From Rhizobium sp. CC-YZS058 (lineage in GTDB: Bacteria > Pseudomonadota > Alphaproteobacteria > Rhizobiales > Rhizobiaceae), in assembly GCF_034720595.1 (NCBI RefSeq), contig NZ_JAYESJ010000001.1, positions 3,746,001 to 3,810,000 of the forward strand: a DNA stretch of 64,000 bases. The letters run 5' to 3'. Below are positions 11,651 to 20,384 of the stretch, one piece after another. Made by a program: the position numbers and the translations under genes. The notes beneath the pieces are model-generated. The model did no database searches. It had not been told where the DNA came from and saw nothing but the letters and a program-made list of their open reading frames with translations. The stretch's first letter is position 1. Each line of letters starts with the position of its first letter.

Positions 11651-12254
11651 CTATTCGGGGTTATATCCGCAGGATCGGAAGTAGTTTTGGCATTCTTGCG
11701 GCTCGAACAGGGTGATGATCTGGCCGACGGTGTCCCAGAGTGCCTCGATCGTCCGCTCGGCCTTGGCGCGCAAGACGGCCTTGAGCTTGGCAAAGGCCTT
11801 CTCGATGGGGTTGAAGTCCGGGCTGTAGGGCGGGAGGGAGAGGAACCGGCATCCGGCACCTTCGATCATCTGTCGCACGCCTTGCGCCTTGTGTGCAGGA
11901 AGATTGTCCATGATGACGATGTCCCCTTCAGCCAGGGTCGGCAGGAGAACCTGCTCGACATAGGCCTGGAACGCGACGCCATTCATCGCACCGTCCAAGA
12001 CCATCGGGGCGGTCATGCCCGACAGCCTCAGCGCTTCTGTGAATGTCGTCGTTTTCCAGTGTCGATGCGGGATCGGGGAGCAACATCGCGGCTGCGCAAG
12101 GCGCGCGCCCGCGCAGCCGCGACATCTTCGTGCTCAGACCTGTTTCATCGATGAAGACGAGGCGTGCCGGATTGAGATCGAGCTGGCCGTCGAACCAGTC
12201 CTGGCGACGCTTCAGGAGATCGGGACGCTCCTGCTCCAGTGCATGTGCGGTCAT
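11651..12254 (-). pseudogene. IS630 transposase catalytic part (OrfB), frameshifted
   Basis: The DDE catalytic half of the transposase. The first piece starts at 12254 (TAHALEQERPDLLKRRQDWF) and carries LVFIDETG with the first Asp. The second piece, in another frame (HWKTTTF, then [10 protein letters not shown]), carries [10 protein letters not shown] with the second Asp and [14 protein letters not shown] with the Glu. The frames must join near 12085-12095, between RGRAP and [11 protein letters not shown], where one base is extra or two are missing. The standard A6 slip between OrfA and OrfB cannot repair this second break. Confidence 0.8.
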
Positions 12255-12595
12255 TTTTTGAATGTCCAGCCGCGTTTTCGCAGCCAGACGTCGAGTGCGC
12301 TGCGGCCGATCGTCAAGGCTCTCTCCTCACGCAGCCGCACAACCATCTCGTTCAGCGTGATGTCCTTTTTCTCCTCAATCATGCCGACGATGAAGTCCGC
12401 ATGCGCATCCAGGTGCGAGCCGACCGGGCGTCCTTGCCTGGCCGGGCTCAACTGTCCTTGTCGTGCACTGGCAATCCAGGCAATCGCGGTCGAGATGCCA
12501 ATTCCAAATCGGGCGGCAGCCGACCGCGCCGACATACCATCCCGCGATGCCGCCAGAACACGGCTACGAAGATCATCACTGAAAGCCCGGCTCAT
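12251..12595 (-). CDS. IS630 transposase DNA-binding part (OrfA)
   Basis: A 114-residue helix-turn-helix protein: SRAFSDDLRSRVLAA..., then SARSAAARFGIGISTAIAWI (first HTH) and a second winged part ending in LRKRGWTFKK. The ATG at 12595 has GGAGG upstream. The gene ends in TTC AAA AAA TGA; a -1 slip on the six A residues would continue into OrfB, the usual IS630 programmed frameshift. Confidence 0.85.
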   Translation of the reverse strand: MSRAFSDDLRSRVLAASRDGMSARSAAARFGIGISTAIAWIASARQGQLSPARQGRPVGSHLDAHADFIVGMIEEKKDITLNEMVVRLREERALTIGRSALDVWLRKRGWTFKK

Positions 12596-12689
12596 AGTGC
12601 CTCCGACCAAATTACCAGTCGGAGCCAGGGAATCAGGATTTGCCTTCCAGGGAATCCTCAACGCGATTCCGAGTTCACAGGACGTGCTC

Positions 12690-13039
12690 TAGGTGACTTC
12701 GGAGGCATTGATGGTAAAGCGAAACGCGAGAAGGTAGCTCGCGATCCTTCTGCCTGGAGTTAACTTCTATGCCCGCTCCCGGCCCAAAAGCGGCCGCATC
12801 CAGCGCGCTTCTTTCTGGAAAGCCCGGAAGCTCTGAAGTCGCCATCGCTCTGTTTGTCGGTGCGCAAGTGTTCAAAACTTCGATTCCTCGGCAAACGGCG
12901 TTTCACGAAGTAATGGGGGGAGAACATTCAATGTAGCAGAAAAAGCAAACGGCGTTTGAACGGAACCATGCCATTGAGGCGCCAAGGACGATGTGGCGTC
13001 TTGCGCACAGAAGCGCATGGGCGCTTGGCCTGACGAGGT
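12690..13039. other. Gene-free stretch after IS630
   Basis: I see no credible gene in these 350 bp. Short frames have no recognisable sequence or ribosome binding site. It probably holds remnants left by the IS insertion and the 3' flank of the next minus-strand gene. Confidence 0.5.
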
Positions 13040-13387
13040 TCAGCCCTCGGCCTCGGATCCGTCCGGCGGCCCGTCCGGGAAGAGAAGATGAACCTTGCGC
13101 CGGAACGGAGGCTCGCCCGTCCTGTACTTGGCAATGAGGTCATCCAGAACCTCCTCGCACAGCCTCTCATCAAAACCCTGCTCGACCAGCATCCCCACGG
13201 TGCGGTCCCTGTACTTGTCGAGCATGCCTGGCTTCTCGTTGGTCGCGGCCACGCGGATCGTCCAGAAGAGCACACTTCGCGCGACGTCATCCCGGCCGGG
13301 CCGCTTTGCAGCCAGGTTTCGACGCCGCGCTTCCTGCTGCCGCGTCCGCTGCTTTGCAAGCCGTTGTTCATCCGATTGTCGCGCCAT
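13040..13387 (-). CDS. Small basic conserved-looking protein of unknown function
   Basis: The likely start is the ATG at 13387 (MARQSDEQRLAKQRTRQQEA), preceded by GGAGGT although only 3 nt away; an alternative is 13417. The 115-residue product begins with a highly basic, probably helical segment (RQQEARRRNLAAKRPGRDD), followed by a predicted helical domain (LDKYRDRTVGMLVEQGFDE, then LCEEVLDDLIAKYRTGE) and an acidic tail. I do not recognise the family. It lies 473 bp downstream of the M41 peptidase gene on the same strand and may be the last member of that cluster. Confidence 0.55.
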   Translation of the reverse strand: MARQSDEQRLAKQRTRQQEARRRNLAAKRPGRDDVARSVLFWTIRVAATNEKPGMLDKYRDRTVGMLVEQGFDERLCEEVLDDLIAKYRTGEPPFRRKVHLLFPDGPPDGSEAEG

Positions 13388-13859
13388 GCCACCTCCGATC
13401 TGTTCTTCACTCATCATGCTGCGTGAGGCCGCCCAGCGACGCAACCGCCTCCTCCTTAGAATCGGAATATTCAAATTCTGAATCGCTCGCATCGGGTTCT
13501 GAATCGAACGAGCGCAACTTGTCTCAAAGTGCGGGCACTTCAGGATCCATTGAAGCACGTTACCGGGCCAGAGCTGCAAACGGCGCTTGCCAATGAATCA
13601 GATGTGCAGACTTTAGAATCGGCTGCCGTCAGGTCGGAATCAAATGAGCGCAACTTGTTTTGATGTGCGGGCACATCAGAAGGACGTGCCCACACTTCGA
13701 GAGATCTCATGGTCGGTGATCATCGCTAAGGACTGAACATCCAGCCTGCCATCTAGGCACCTCTTCCTCGTCGCGAGGCAGGCGTTCACCCCGCTCCCGG
13801 TGCGCGACCTCAACCCCGATCATGCCGAGATCCGCACGGCTGCCGTCTGGGCAATCGGC

Positions 13860-14633
13860 TCATTCGACGCCGGCTTCTACGAGTCGTCCCTGTGACATCA
13901 CCCCAGCCTGATCGAGAATGCGTGCGACGTCGGGCCCATCCAGCGCCTGAGCTTCAATGAGCGCTTCAACCAGGGTGTCGAAGCCTTTGCGGTTGTCTGT
14001 GATCAACCGCGCCGCCCTTTCTTCGGCGCGTTCGAGATGACCATGCACTCGTGCTGCCAAGACAGGATCTGCATCCAGAACGGCCGCTGGCCTTGGGTGC
14101 GGGCGATAAAGCAGGGGATGTTTTTGGCCGAGGCCAAGCGTGCGCTCGAGTGCAAAGGCGATCGCGGTTGCACGAGCAAGATCGCTATCATCGCTTCCAC
14201 CGGCGCCAGTGCCTGGTTCGACAAAGACAAGGGTTTCCGCAGCGCGACCGGCGAGCAGCATTGTCATCATGTCCACGAACCAATCGCGGCGCATGACGTG
14301 CTGCCTGTCGAAGGCGAGTGACCCATAGCCACCACCGGACTCGTCGTCGATCGTGACACCTTTGATGGGCCCGAGACCAAGCATGTAGTGCACGAGCAGA
14401 TGTCCTGCTTCATGTACGGCCGTCGCCCTCAGGCGTTCAGGCGAAAGCTGCGGTCGATGATGGCGGATCCCGGCTTCAAGATCAGCCAGCGCAAGCGGAC
14501 GCCGTTGCCGCCGCGCGGCTGCTTTCGCCTCCTTGACGATCCTTTGGATATCGGCGCCCGTCAGGCCGAGCGCGCGGGCAGCCAGCCGCTTGAGGACGGC
14601 GTTGGTTTCCTGGTTCTGCACCGTCGCGCTCAT
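13860..14633 (-). CDS. Stand-alone M41 (FtsH-type) zinc metallopeptidase
   Basis: This 257-residue protein matches the C-terminal half of FtsH. Residues about 15-52 (LAARALGLTGADIQRIVKEA) look like the AAA lid helices; then comes the zinc site His74-Glu-Ala-Gly-His78 (AVHEAGHLLVHY), followed by the third-ligand region GSDDSDLARATAIA and a typical M41 helical end. It has no transmembrane segment. The start ATG at 14633 overlaps the stop of the AAA ATPase gene (ATGA, 14630-14633), so the two are translationally coupled. Together they appear to rebuild an FtsH-like ATP-dependent protease from two chains. The substrate is unknown. Confidence 0.85.
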   Translation of the reverse strand: MSATVQNQETNAVLKRLAARALGLTGADIQRIVKEAKAAARRQRRPLALADLEAGIRHHRPQLSPERLRATAVHEAGHLLVHYMLGLGPIKGVTIDDESGGGYGSLAFDRQHVMRRDWFVDMMTMLLAGRAAETLVFVEPGTGAGGSDDSDLARATAIAFALERTLGLGQKHPLLYRPHPRPAAVLDADPVLAARVHGHLERAEERAARLITDNRKGFDTLVEALIEAQALDGPDVARILDQAGVMSQGRLVEAGVE

Positions 14634-16660
14634 GACTGCACTCCCTGCCCATGACATGCGACGTCCGCTTCTGCTGCTTCCGACGAAGAACCGACCGACG
14701 AGATCGAAGCGTGCTCCCCCGTTGCCTGAACGGAACGCAGATGCTCAACATCAGGCCCAAGTTGGAATGCAAGGATGTCGGCGAGCGCCGGAATGTCCGG
14801 GCGCGGGATCTCGATGTGGGTTTCGAGGCGTCCCGAGCGGCGCAGAGCCTCGTCGATCTCGCTGGGGCGGTTCGTGGCGCCGACCACGATGACGCCTTCT
14901 GCCTTCATCGCGCCGTCGAGCAATTCGAGCGCTTTGTTGACGACCGCATTCCACCAGTCGGCGTGGTCGCGTTCGGCGGGCTGTCGCTTGCCGATCCCGT
15001 CGATCTCATCGACGAAGAGAATGGCCGGCGCACGGTCACGCGCTTCCGCAAAAGTCAGCGTCATCTTCCGGAGCACGTCGTTGAGGTAACCGCCCTCAAG
15101 CCATGTCGAGACCGACGTCACGACGAGCGGGATCTGCAGGCTGTTACAAAGGGCGCGGGCGAACGTGGTCTTGCCCGTTCCAGGCGGCCCGGAGAGCAAG
15201 AGCCGCGTGCTCATGTCAGTCCAGGGAAGGCGGTCGGAGCGGTAGTCGACGAGATCCGCCTTCAGCTCGAGCGCCCAGTCCCTCGCCTTTCCGTAGCCTG
15301 ACAAAGTCTCGACCTGCAGACGCCCGCCGACGCTTCGCGTGTCGCCGGGCTCGACCGGCTCCGGCTGGACGACCTCCGCACCACTTGAGACCTCGCGCTT
15401 GCCACGCCCCGACGTCTGCCGGGCAGGATCAACGACAACCAGCCGCCTCTCCTCCTTGGACTTTTGATCCTTCTTCGATGTCGAGTTGCCAGGCTGCTTC
15501 CTGGCAGCTGCCGCCGACGCGCTCTGTTCCGGCGCCAGCGCTCCATCGGTCGCGCTGGTTCCGGCATCACCGTCCCCGTCTTCGTCGTCAACAGCGCCGT
15601 TCTCGATCGCATCCTGCCTGTTTGCGGCCGCAAGCGTAGCGAGGATCCTGAGAGCCTCACTGGGCTGCCGGCCCGGACGGAGCGCCAGGATCAGGTCGTC
15701 CATGCTAAGCCACCGCGGCCGAAGGCTTTCGATGAGAGCGTTGAGGTCAGCCAGAACGGAAGCGCCGTAGATGATCTCGATGATAGCCGCGATCAGCGCT
15801 TTGTCGAACTTGACGACCGTCAGGCACAGGTCGGCCGTCACCCTGACGTCGTCGGGGATCTGATGCGGATCGTCCGCCGTGATCAGGACCGGCAGATCGA
15901 ACGCTGCCGCTCGAACGAGGCGCCGCCGCACCGAATGACCAACCAGGCTGGACACATGTTGTCCCTCAAGATGAAAGACCGGCCGGCGCTGATCTTCCTT
16001 CTCGAAGCGCAAGTCATCGTCGAAGAACGGTGCCCCACCGGCAATGAAAGAAATCAGCTCACCCGGAAGCAGCCTCGTCGCCGTCAACAGCCGGGCGATA
16101 GCCGTCTCGACCCCGGTGACCTCGGACTGCACGGTCACGAAGCTCGTACGGCTTGACGCGAGATCGACCAGCTCGGCAAAAGATCGTCCGGAAGCCATAA
16201 GCGCTTTTGCCAACACGACCGCGGCGATCAGATGTCCGGACATCGGCGGCGGACCTGCATTTGCGACAAGACGGATCGCATAAGCACGGCGCTCCTCATC
16301 AGCCACTGCCCAACGCGCGTCTTCGAGCTTGCGCGCCAGCAGCCGTCTGAAGCGCTCTGGCACGGGCGGACGGACGTCGACAGAACCGACGTCCGCGGCA
16401 AAGACATTCTTGGCCTCGTTCACGCTCTTCGGCGGCTCGACCAGCAGGCTCGCAAAATGACGACGGATCCAAATGAGGTCTTGGGCCATATTGCCCGACA
16501 GTTGGCTCGTATCGAACAGCGGACTGTAGCGCCTGATGATTGCGCCATCCCATTCCACCAGCTTGAGTTCGAGCAGGCCGTTGAGCAAAGCGTTGCGCAG
16601 TGTCTGGCGATCGGCGTCCTGGCGCAGACGGTGGACGAGAAGACGCGTCAACTTATCCAT
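14630..16660 (-). CDS. AAA ATPase partner of the split FtsH-like protease
   Basis: A 676-residue protein. Residues 1-360 are an unrecognised helical region. About 370-450 is a charged low-complexity linker. The AAA core begins near 460: Walker A GPPGTGKT at 491-498, Walker B ILFVDEIDG near 545, sensor GATNRPSEIDEALRRSGRLE with arginine-finger residues. The lid subdomain and protease are missing here and are encoded by the next gene. No membrane segment is visible, unlike true FtsH. The ATG at 16660 has GAGGAG upstream and overlaps the preceding gene by 8 bp. A degenerate copy of the island palindrome lies just upstream. Confidence 0.87.
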   Translation of the reverse strand: MDKLTRLLVHRLRQDADRQTLRNALLNGLLELKLVEWDGAIIRRYSPLFDTSQLSGNMAQDLIWIRRHFASLLVEPPKSVNEAKNVFAADVGSVDVRPPVPERFRRLLARKLEDARWAVADEERRAYAIRLVANAGPPPMSGHLIAAVVLAKALMASGRSFAELVDLASSRTSFVTVQSEVTGVETAIARLLTATRLLPGELISFIAGGAPFFDDDLRFEKEDQRRPVFHLEGQHVSSLVGHSVRRRLVRAAAFDLPVLITADDPHQIPDDVRVTADLCLTVVKFDKALIAAIIEIIYGASVLADLNALIESLRPRWLSMDDLILALRPGRQPSEALRILATLAAANRQDAIENGAVDDEDGDGDAGTSATDGALAPEQSASAAAARKQPGNSTSKKDQKSKEERRLVVVDPARQTSGRGKREVSSGAEVVQPEPVEPGDTRSVGGRLQVETLSGYGKARDWALELKADLVDYRSDRLPWTDMSTRLLLSGPPGTGKTTFARALCNSLQIPLVVTSVSTWLEGGYLNDVLRKMTLTFAEARDRAPAILFVDEIDGIGKRQPAERDHADWWNAVVNKALELLDGAMKAEGVIVVGATNRPSEIDEALRRSGRLETHIEIPRPDIPALADILAFQLGPDVEHLRSVQATGEHASISSVGSSSEAAEADVACHGQGVQS

Positions 16661-17198
16661 GCAACATCTCCTCGTTTGCGGAAATTGTTTCCGGGCCGAC
16701 GTCTGACTTCGCCTCGACGGCAACAGGCCGGCGCGGCCGCTTGCGCCCATGTGGTCGCACTGCTTGAGGCGAAGGTGCGCTCAGCCTCTCCACGATGCGA
16801 TCCCTTGGTGTCTTGCGCGCACCAGAGACTGATGACTCGCTCGAGTCCGAGGTGGCCTTGGTAGTCAGGATCCATGCTGACGCGCCAGTGCGACGCCCGT
16901 CCAACCAGGACAGCACCAGACGGCAAGCCGGATTGCCACGATCGGTTTGGGCCTGCAGCCGCGAGGTGACGACGTCCGGAACCGTGCCGGTGAGACCCTT
17001 TCTATGTCGGACATGGGCAAGTGCGAGCCCGATTAGGATTGCGGGATCATCGAGAAGCGGATCGGCGCGGCCGGATCCGGGATAATGCAGGATGGAGCCA
17101 TGCGTTCGATGGCAGGGGACGGACTGTGCGATCGAGGACGACGCGATCGCTTCGCAACGGATGTGATTTGGCGCATTCGGGTTGATGTCGGAGGACAT
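16653..17198 (-). CDS. Unknown protein upstream of the AAA ATPase
   Basis: A 181-residue frame (start MSSDINPNAPNHIRCEAIAS) that ends inside the start of the AAA gene (8-bp overlap), suggesting co-translation. It has a possible folded part, ILHYPGSGRADPLLDDPAIL, then IGLALAHVRHRKGL and ACRLVLSWLDGRRTG, and a basic tail (RPHGRKRPRRPVAVE). No known domain is recognised. The tail continues through the AAA ribosome binding site, so translation of this gene could control the ATPase. The 207 bp upstream, to 17405, contain nothing recognised. Confidence 0.6.
   Translation of the reverse strand: MSSDINPNAPNHIRCEAIASSSIAQSVPCHRTHGSILHYPGSGRADPLLDDPAILIGLALAHVRHRKGLTGTVPDVVTSRLQAQTDRGNPACRLVLSWLDGRRTGASAWILTTKATSDSSESSVSGARKTPRDRIVERLSAPSPQAVRPHGRKRPRRPVAVEAKSDVGPETISANEEMLHG
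16679..16693. repeat. Degenerate island palindrome (CGGAAA-TTG-TTTCCG)
   Basis: Inverted repeat with 6-bp arms located 19 bp upstream of the AAA ATPase start codon and inside the end of the upstream gene. It shares the GCGGAAAT half with the three better copies in the island. Confidence 0.45.
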
Positions 17199-17405
17199 GG
17201 GTGCTCCTTGGCCGAACCGTCATCGGTCCAGCGCGCATGAGAACAGGGGGATGGAGAAGCCGCAGCCTGGGAACCGGATGCTGTGCGGCGATCGCGCCCG
17301 ACGTCCGGCGGCTGACGCCCGGCGCATGGCGGCAAACGTCAGATCCGGGGTTCAAGCGATCAGGCAGCAGGCATCAGAGGCAGTCGGCCTAGGATCGAGG
17401 CTCGA

Positions 17406-18530
17406 TCAGTGCGACCGACGTCGGGCAAAGCCCACGCGCACGAAGACGGGCGCAGGCTCGTCATCGTCGCAGGCTCCGTCGGACGCGTCGTTGGATCCCG
17501 GTTCGTCGTGATCGGCATCATCGTCCCAGGCGCGCGCAGCCCGGTCTTCCTTGAAGGACCAGCTCGGGCCATTGAGATTGATCCGCGATCGGGTCAGTGC
17601 CGTCACTTCGGACGTCACCGTTGCTGGAACCTCCATCGGCAGCCTGTCGAGGCCAAGTGCCTTCAGCGCCTCCGCTTCGAGAAGCTGCTGGACCCGCTCA
17701 CCGAACCGTCGGCGCAGTTCCGCCATGCAGGCCGCGACACCATCGATCTCCAGGAGGTCGTCGATCTCCGACAGGGCCCAGACTCCGGTGGCATGATCAC
17801 TCGGACGGCTGGCGCCATCGACGATCGCCACTTCCACCGCATCGACCATCAGGCGCTTCTGCGTCTTGTAGAGCCAGTCCGGCAGGACCATGGCCGCGGC
17901 CATCATCTTGACCTTCAACTCCTCGAGCCGGCTCGTGTCGCCATAGGACGCAAGCGAGCGCTTGAGGTCGAGGATGTAGGCGGTGTGCCGGGCGCGGTTC
18001 ACCACGATCAGGTCCGGCGTATAGCTGCCCTTGGCCGGTGCCTCGCAATCGAGCTTCACGCCTTCGAGGCTGGTCCAGTCATTGCCGGAGACGGCCTCCA
18101 TGGCCGCCTTCACCAGCGGCAGCTTCAGCGACTGGGTCAGGACCAGCACATTGGGATTGGCTTTCGCCAGCCGCTCGACCGCCTGCTCCAGGAGCTTGCC
18201 TTCGCGGAACGACACGGCCCGGACCAGCGATGCGATTTGGACGTAGTGGCCGAGGATCGCATCCTCGGTCGGCTCGCCTTCGGCAATGGCGGCGATGGCG
18301 CGATCGATCAGCAGATCGAGGTCAGTCTCGGCGTCAGCGAAGCGCACGAGATGCGGATGACGGCGCAACACCGCGGGCTGATGGACCGACGCCGCCGTCG
18401 ACGGCGCATGGCGGCCGAGGCCGAGCGGGCGCGGGCGGGAGAGGCCGGCCGCTGCCACGGCATCCTGGGCGCGGTTGGCATCAGAACGGAGAACTTCCCG
18501 ATGGGGGACAGAAACGGTATTCGTGCTCAT
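17406..18530 (-). CDS. Unknown protein with a PD-(D/E)XK nuclease-like motif
   Basis: A 374-residue protein. The central strand pair YTPDLIVVNRARHTAYILDLK places Pro172-Asp173 and Asp188-x-Lys190 at the spacing of the PD-(D/E)XK nuclease fold. That suggests, but does not prove, a DNA-cleaving or DNA-binding domain at about residues 150-230. The N-terminal part is low complexity and the C-terminus is very acidic (WDDDADHDEPGSNDASDGAC). It lies in the minus-strand cluster between the DUF3102-like gene and the AAA/M41 pair. I do not recognise the whole family. Confidence 0.6.
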   Translation of the reverse strand: MSTNTVSVPHREVLRSDANRAQDAVAAAGLSRPRPLGLGRHAPSTAASVHQPAVLRRHPHLVRFADAETDLDLLIDRAIAAIAEGEPTEDAILGHYVQIASLVRAVSFREGKLLEQAVERLAKANPNVLVLTQSLKLPLVKAAMEAVSGNDWTSLEGVKLDCEAPAKGSYTPDLIVVNRARHTAYILDLKRSLASYGDTSRLEELKVKMMAAAMVLPDWLYKTQKRLMVDAVEVAIVDGASRPSDHATGVWALSEIDDLLEIDGVAACMAELRRRFGERVQQLLEAEALKALGLDRLPMEVPATVTSEVTALTRSRINLNGPSWSFKEDRAARAWDDDADHDEPGSNDASDGACDDDEPAPVFVRVGFARRRSH

Positions 18531-18799
18531 AGCCCGATTCCTTCTTGAACAAGGTTGACGGTCAGGCCCATGTCGATGTTAGCGCATCGGCGTGGGCCGT
18601 CTTGTTCCGGCCATCCGGAACGCCCTCAACCTGGCAGGACCCGAGATCGGGCTCAAGGACCCGGACCGCAAAAAGAGAACGAAGCCGGTACAAGGTTAAT
18701 GGCGGGCTCACGAGCGTAGGGGACCGATCGCGCGTTCCGATCCAACAAGCCTCCCGATCCTGATGTCGTGACTGTCGAGCGCTGGTTGCGGCGCGCATG

Positions 18800-18824
18800 A
18801 GAAAGGGCCGACTAGCGGCCCTCT
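18800..18824 (-). terminator. Probable terminator after the 18863-20044 gene
   Basis: AGGGCCG pairs with CGGCCCT around a 5-nt loop (18804-18822). On the minus strand it is followed by TTCTC, a weak T-tract. It is 40 bp past the stop of the upstream gene. The rest of the 332-bp gap 18531-18862 has no recognisable gene; it should contain the promoter of the PD-(D/E)XK-like gene. Confidence 0.4.
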
Positions 18825-18862
18825 CGATCGTCATGCAGAACTTGGTCGTCCGGGCCTGAACC

Positions 18863-20044
18863 TCAAACCGCAGCGGCAGGTGGCGCGGCGGGTGTGATGC
18901 TATCCAGGAACGTGGGCCGCCGAAGCTTCTTCGTCGGCGCGGCCGGCGCCTCGGTCACCGTCGGGATCGTGTCCTCCTCCGTCTTCTTAGAAGTCGACAA
19001 GTCGACGTTGGCGTCGAAGCCAAAGGCGGCGGCCACGAATGTTACCGCGTCTTCGACCGAGCGTGCAGCGGACGCCGCCTGCTCTGAAGCCTCGGATGTC
19101 TCGGCCACGACAGCCTCAGCTGCAGGGACAGCGACGTCAGAGGTGGCCACAATCTGGTCCGTCGAAGCGGGCTTCTTCGCCGTCGCCCAGGTCAGCGTCG
19201 GTACCACCTCCGTTTCCAGCCAAGACCGAAGCTCGGCCTTGTCAGGCCACGTGGTATCGCTGCCCATCTTGTAGAGCAAAGCACTCACCGCGGCCCAGCG
19301 CGAGCCGGACGGCAACCGGGTCCGGTTAATGACGTAGGCTACTTTTTCGTGCGGAGCGACGAACTCGGCGAGGCTCCCCAGCTCCTGGTTTGCAAGACGT
19401 GCCGTCAGTGCGCTTCGGTTGATGAGCGTCTTCTTGACGATGGTTTTCTTCTTCAAAGCCTCCGCGACATGGATGAGGATTTCCTCGATGTGCGCCTCGA
19501 ACGCCTTCACCCCATCGCGCACCTTGATAGCGATGATCGCCTTCAGCCCGTCGAGCCCGCCGGCCTCGTAAGGATCGACGGCCGGCGTCCCCTCGGTGTC
19601 TGACGTCGACCGGGCGATAATCGCCGTGACGTCCTGAACCCGCAGCCGATCATGCGTGCTGGCAAAGCCGATGATCTCCTCGACTTGCTCCGGCGTGGCC
19701 GCACTCATTTTTCCGAGCACGGTCGGACCCACGGCAAGCGCAACCAGGATCCCCTTATGGGGCTGGAGGTTGCGGTAGATCGCGCGCTTGGTGCGCATGT
19801 GCCGTGCGGTGTAGCCGCAGCATTCGAGCGCCCATTTCTCCAAGGTACCCTCCGGCAGGAGCTGGGCGATCTTTTCAAATCGCTCCCCTTCTTCGAAGGC
19901 ATCCTCCGTCGATCTGCGCCGGGCGCCGATGAAGAGTTTGGCCTCCTCCTCGAGCATCTTCTTCAGCTCATCGCTGATTTCGTGCTCCTCATAGAACGGG
20001 CGAGCGCGGTGGGCCGATGCGGCTGCTTTTCTGATGGTGTTCAT
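18863..20044 (-). CDS. DUF3102-like, ParB-type helical protein of unknown function
   Basis: A 393-residue soluble protein. The segment at about residues 50-95 (ERFEKIAQLLPEGTLEKWAL, then CCGYTARHMRTKRAIYRNL) resembles the DUF3102 pattern of a hydrophilic helix followed by an HTH-like unit seen in phage and plasmid proteins. The middle is helical and contains LKKKTIVKKTLINRSALTARL. The last 100 residues are alanine/proline/threonine-rich and disordered. The start at 20044 is preceded by an AT-rich promoter region with an inverted repeat at 20071-20092. It is the first gene of the minus-strand cluster and a candidate DNA-binding regulator. Confidence 0.55.
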   Translation of the reverse strand: MNTIRKAAASAHRARPFYEEHEISDELKKMLEEEAKLFIGARRRSTEDAFEEGERFEKIAQLLPEGTLEKWALECCGYTARHMRTKRAIYRNLQPHKGILVALAVGPTVLGKMSAATPEQVEEIIGFASTHDRLRVQDVTAIIARSTSDTEGTPAVDPYEAGGLDGLKAIIAIKVRDGVKAFEAHIEEILIHVAEALKKKTIVKKTLINRSALTARLANQELGSLAEFVAPHEKVAYVINRTRLPSGSRWAAVSALLYKMGSDTTWPDKAELRSWLETEVVPTLTWATAKKPASTDQIVATSDVAVPAAEAVVAETSEASEQAASAARSVEDAVTFVAAAFGFDANVDLSTSKKTEEDTIPTVTEAPAAPTKKLRRPTFLDSITPAAPPAAAV

Positions 20045-20070
20045 AGTTTGTCTCCGTGTTTGCTAGCGCA

Positions 20071-20092
20071 CGTAAGATTCATCGACCTTACG
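20071..20092. promoter_or_regulatory. Inverted repeat in the divergent promoter region
   Basis: CGTAAG-N10-CTTACG lies 27 bp upstream of the minus-strand gene starting at 20044. It is a candidate operator in the 340-bp AT-rich gap 20045-20384 that separates this gene from the divergent HNH gene. No other site is clear in the gap. Confidence 0.35.
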
Positions 20093-20384
20093 CATACTAT
20101 TATCGCGCATCGATCAAGCAAATCTACCAACCATAAGTTTTGCAATAATTGTTAACCGAGATCCAGTCTTTGAACTATACTATAAATACTTCCAAATCGA
20201 CCGATCCACCACCGCGACGCCAGAATCTTGCTTTCCGTTGAGGAAAGTAGAATCCACACTTAATGCGTGTGTCATTCGGGGCACGTTCCGGCCTGTCACC
20301 AGGCACCCGCCCCTTTCAACATCCCGCGGCGCCTGGTAGCCACAACAGACCGGCTACAACCCGTTTGCATGGAAGAGCGCGCTG

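Larger units (their letters stand above)
11638..12689 (-). mobile_element. IS630-family insertion sequence, degenerate
   Basis: An element of about 1.05 kb containing both parts of an IS630-type transposase. The proposed ends share GAGCA-N2-TCC (left GAGCATATCC at 11638; right, read on the minus strand, GAGCACGTCC ending at 12689). TA flanks the right end, but I do not see a clear TA at the left, so the exact left border is uncertain. The transposase second part carries an extra frameshift, so this copy is probably inactive. Confidence 0.75.

Noticed and set aside
14630..14657. A frameshift that broke a single FtsH-like gene
   Set aside because: The exact ATGA stop-start overlap points to natural coupled genes. 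I kept the alternative as a test in the finding.
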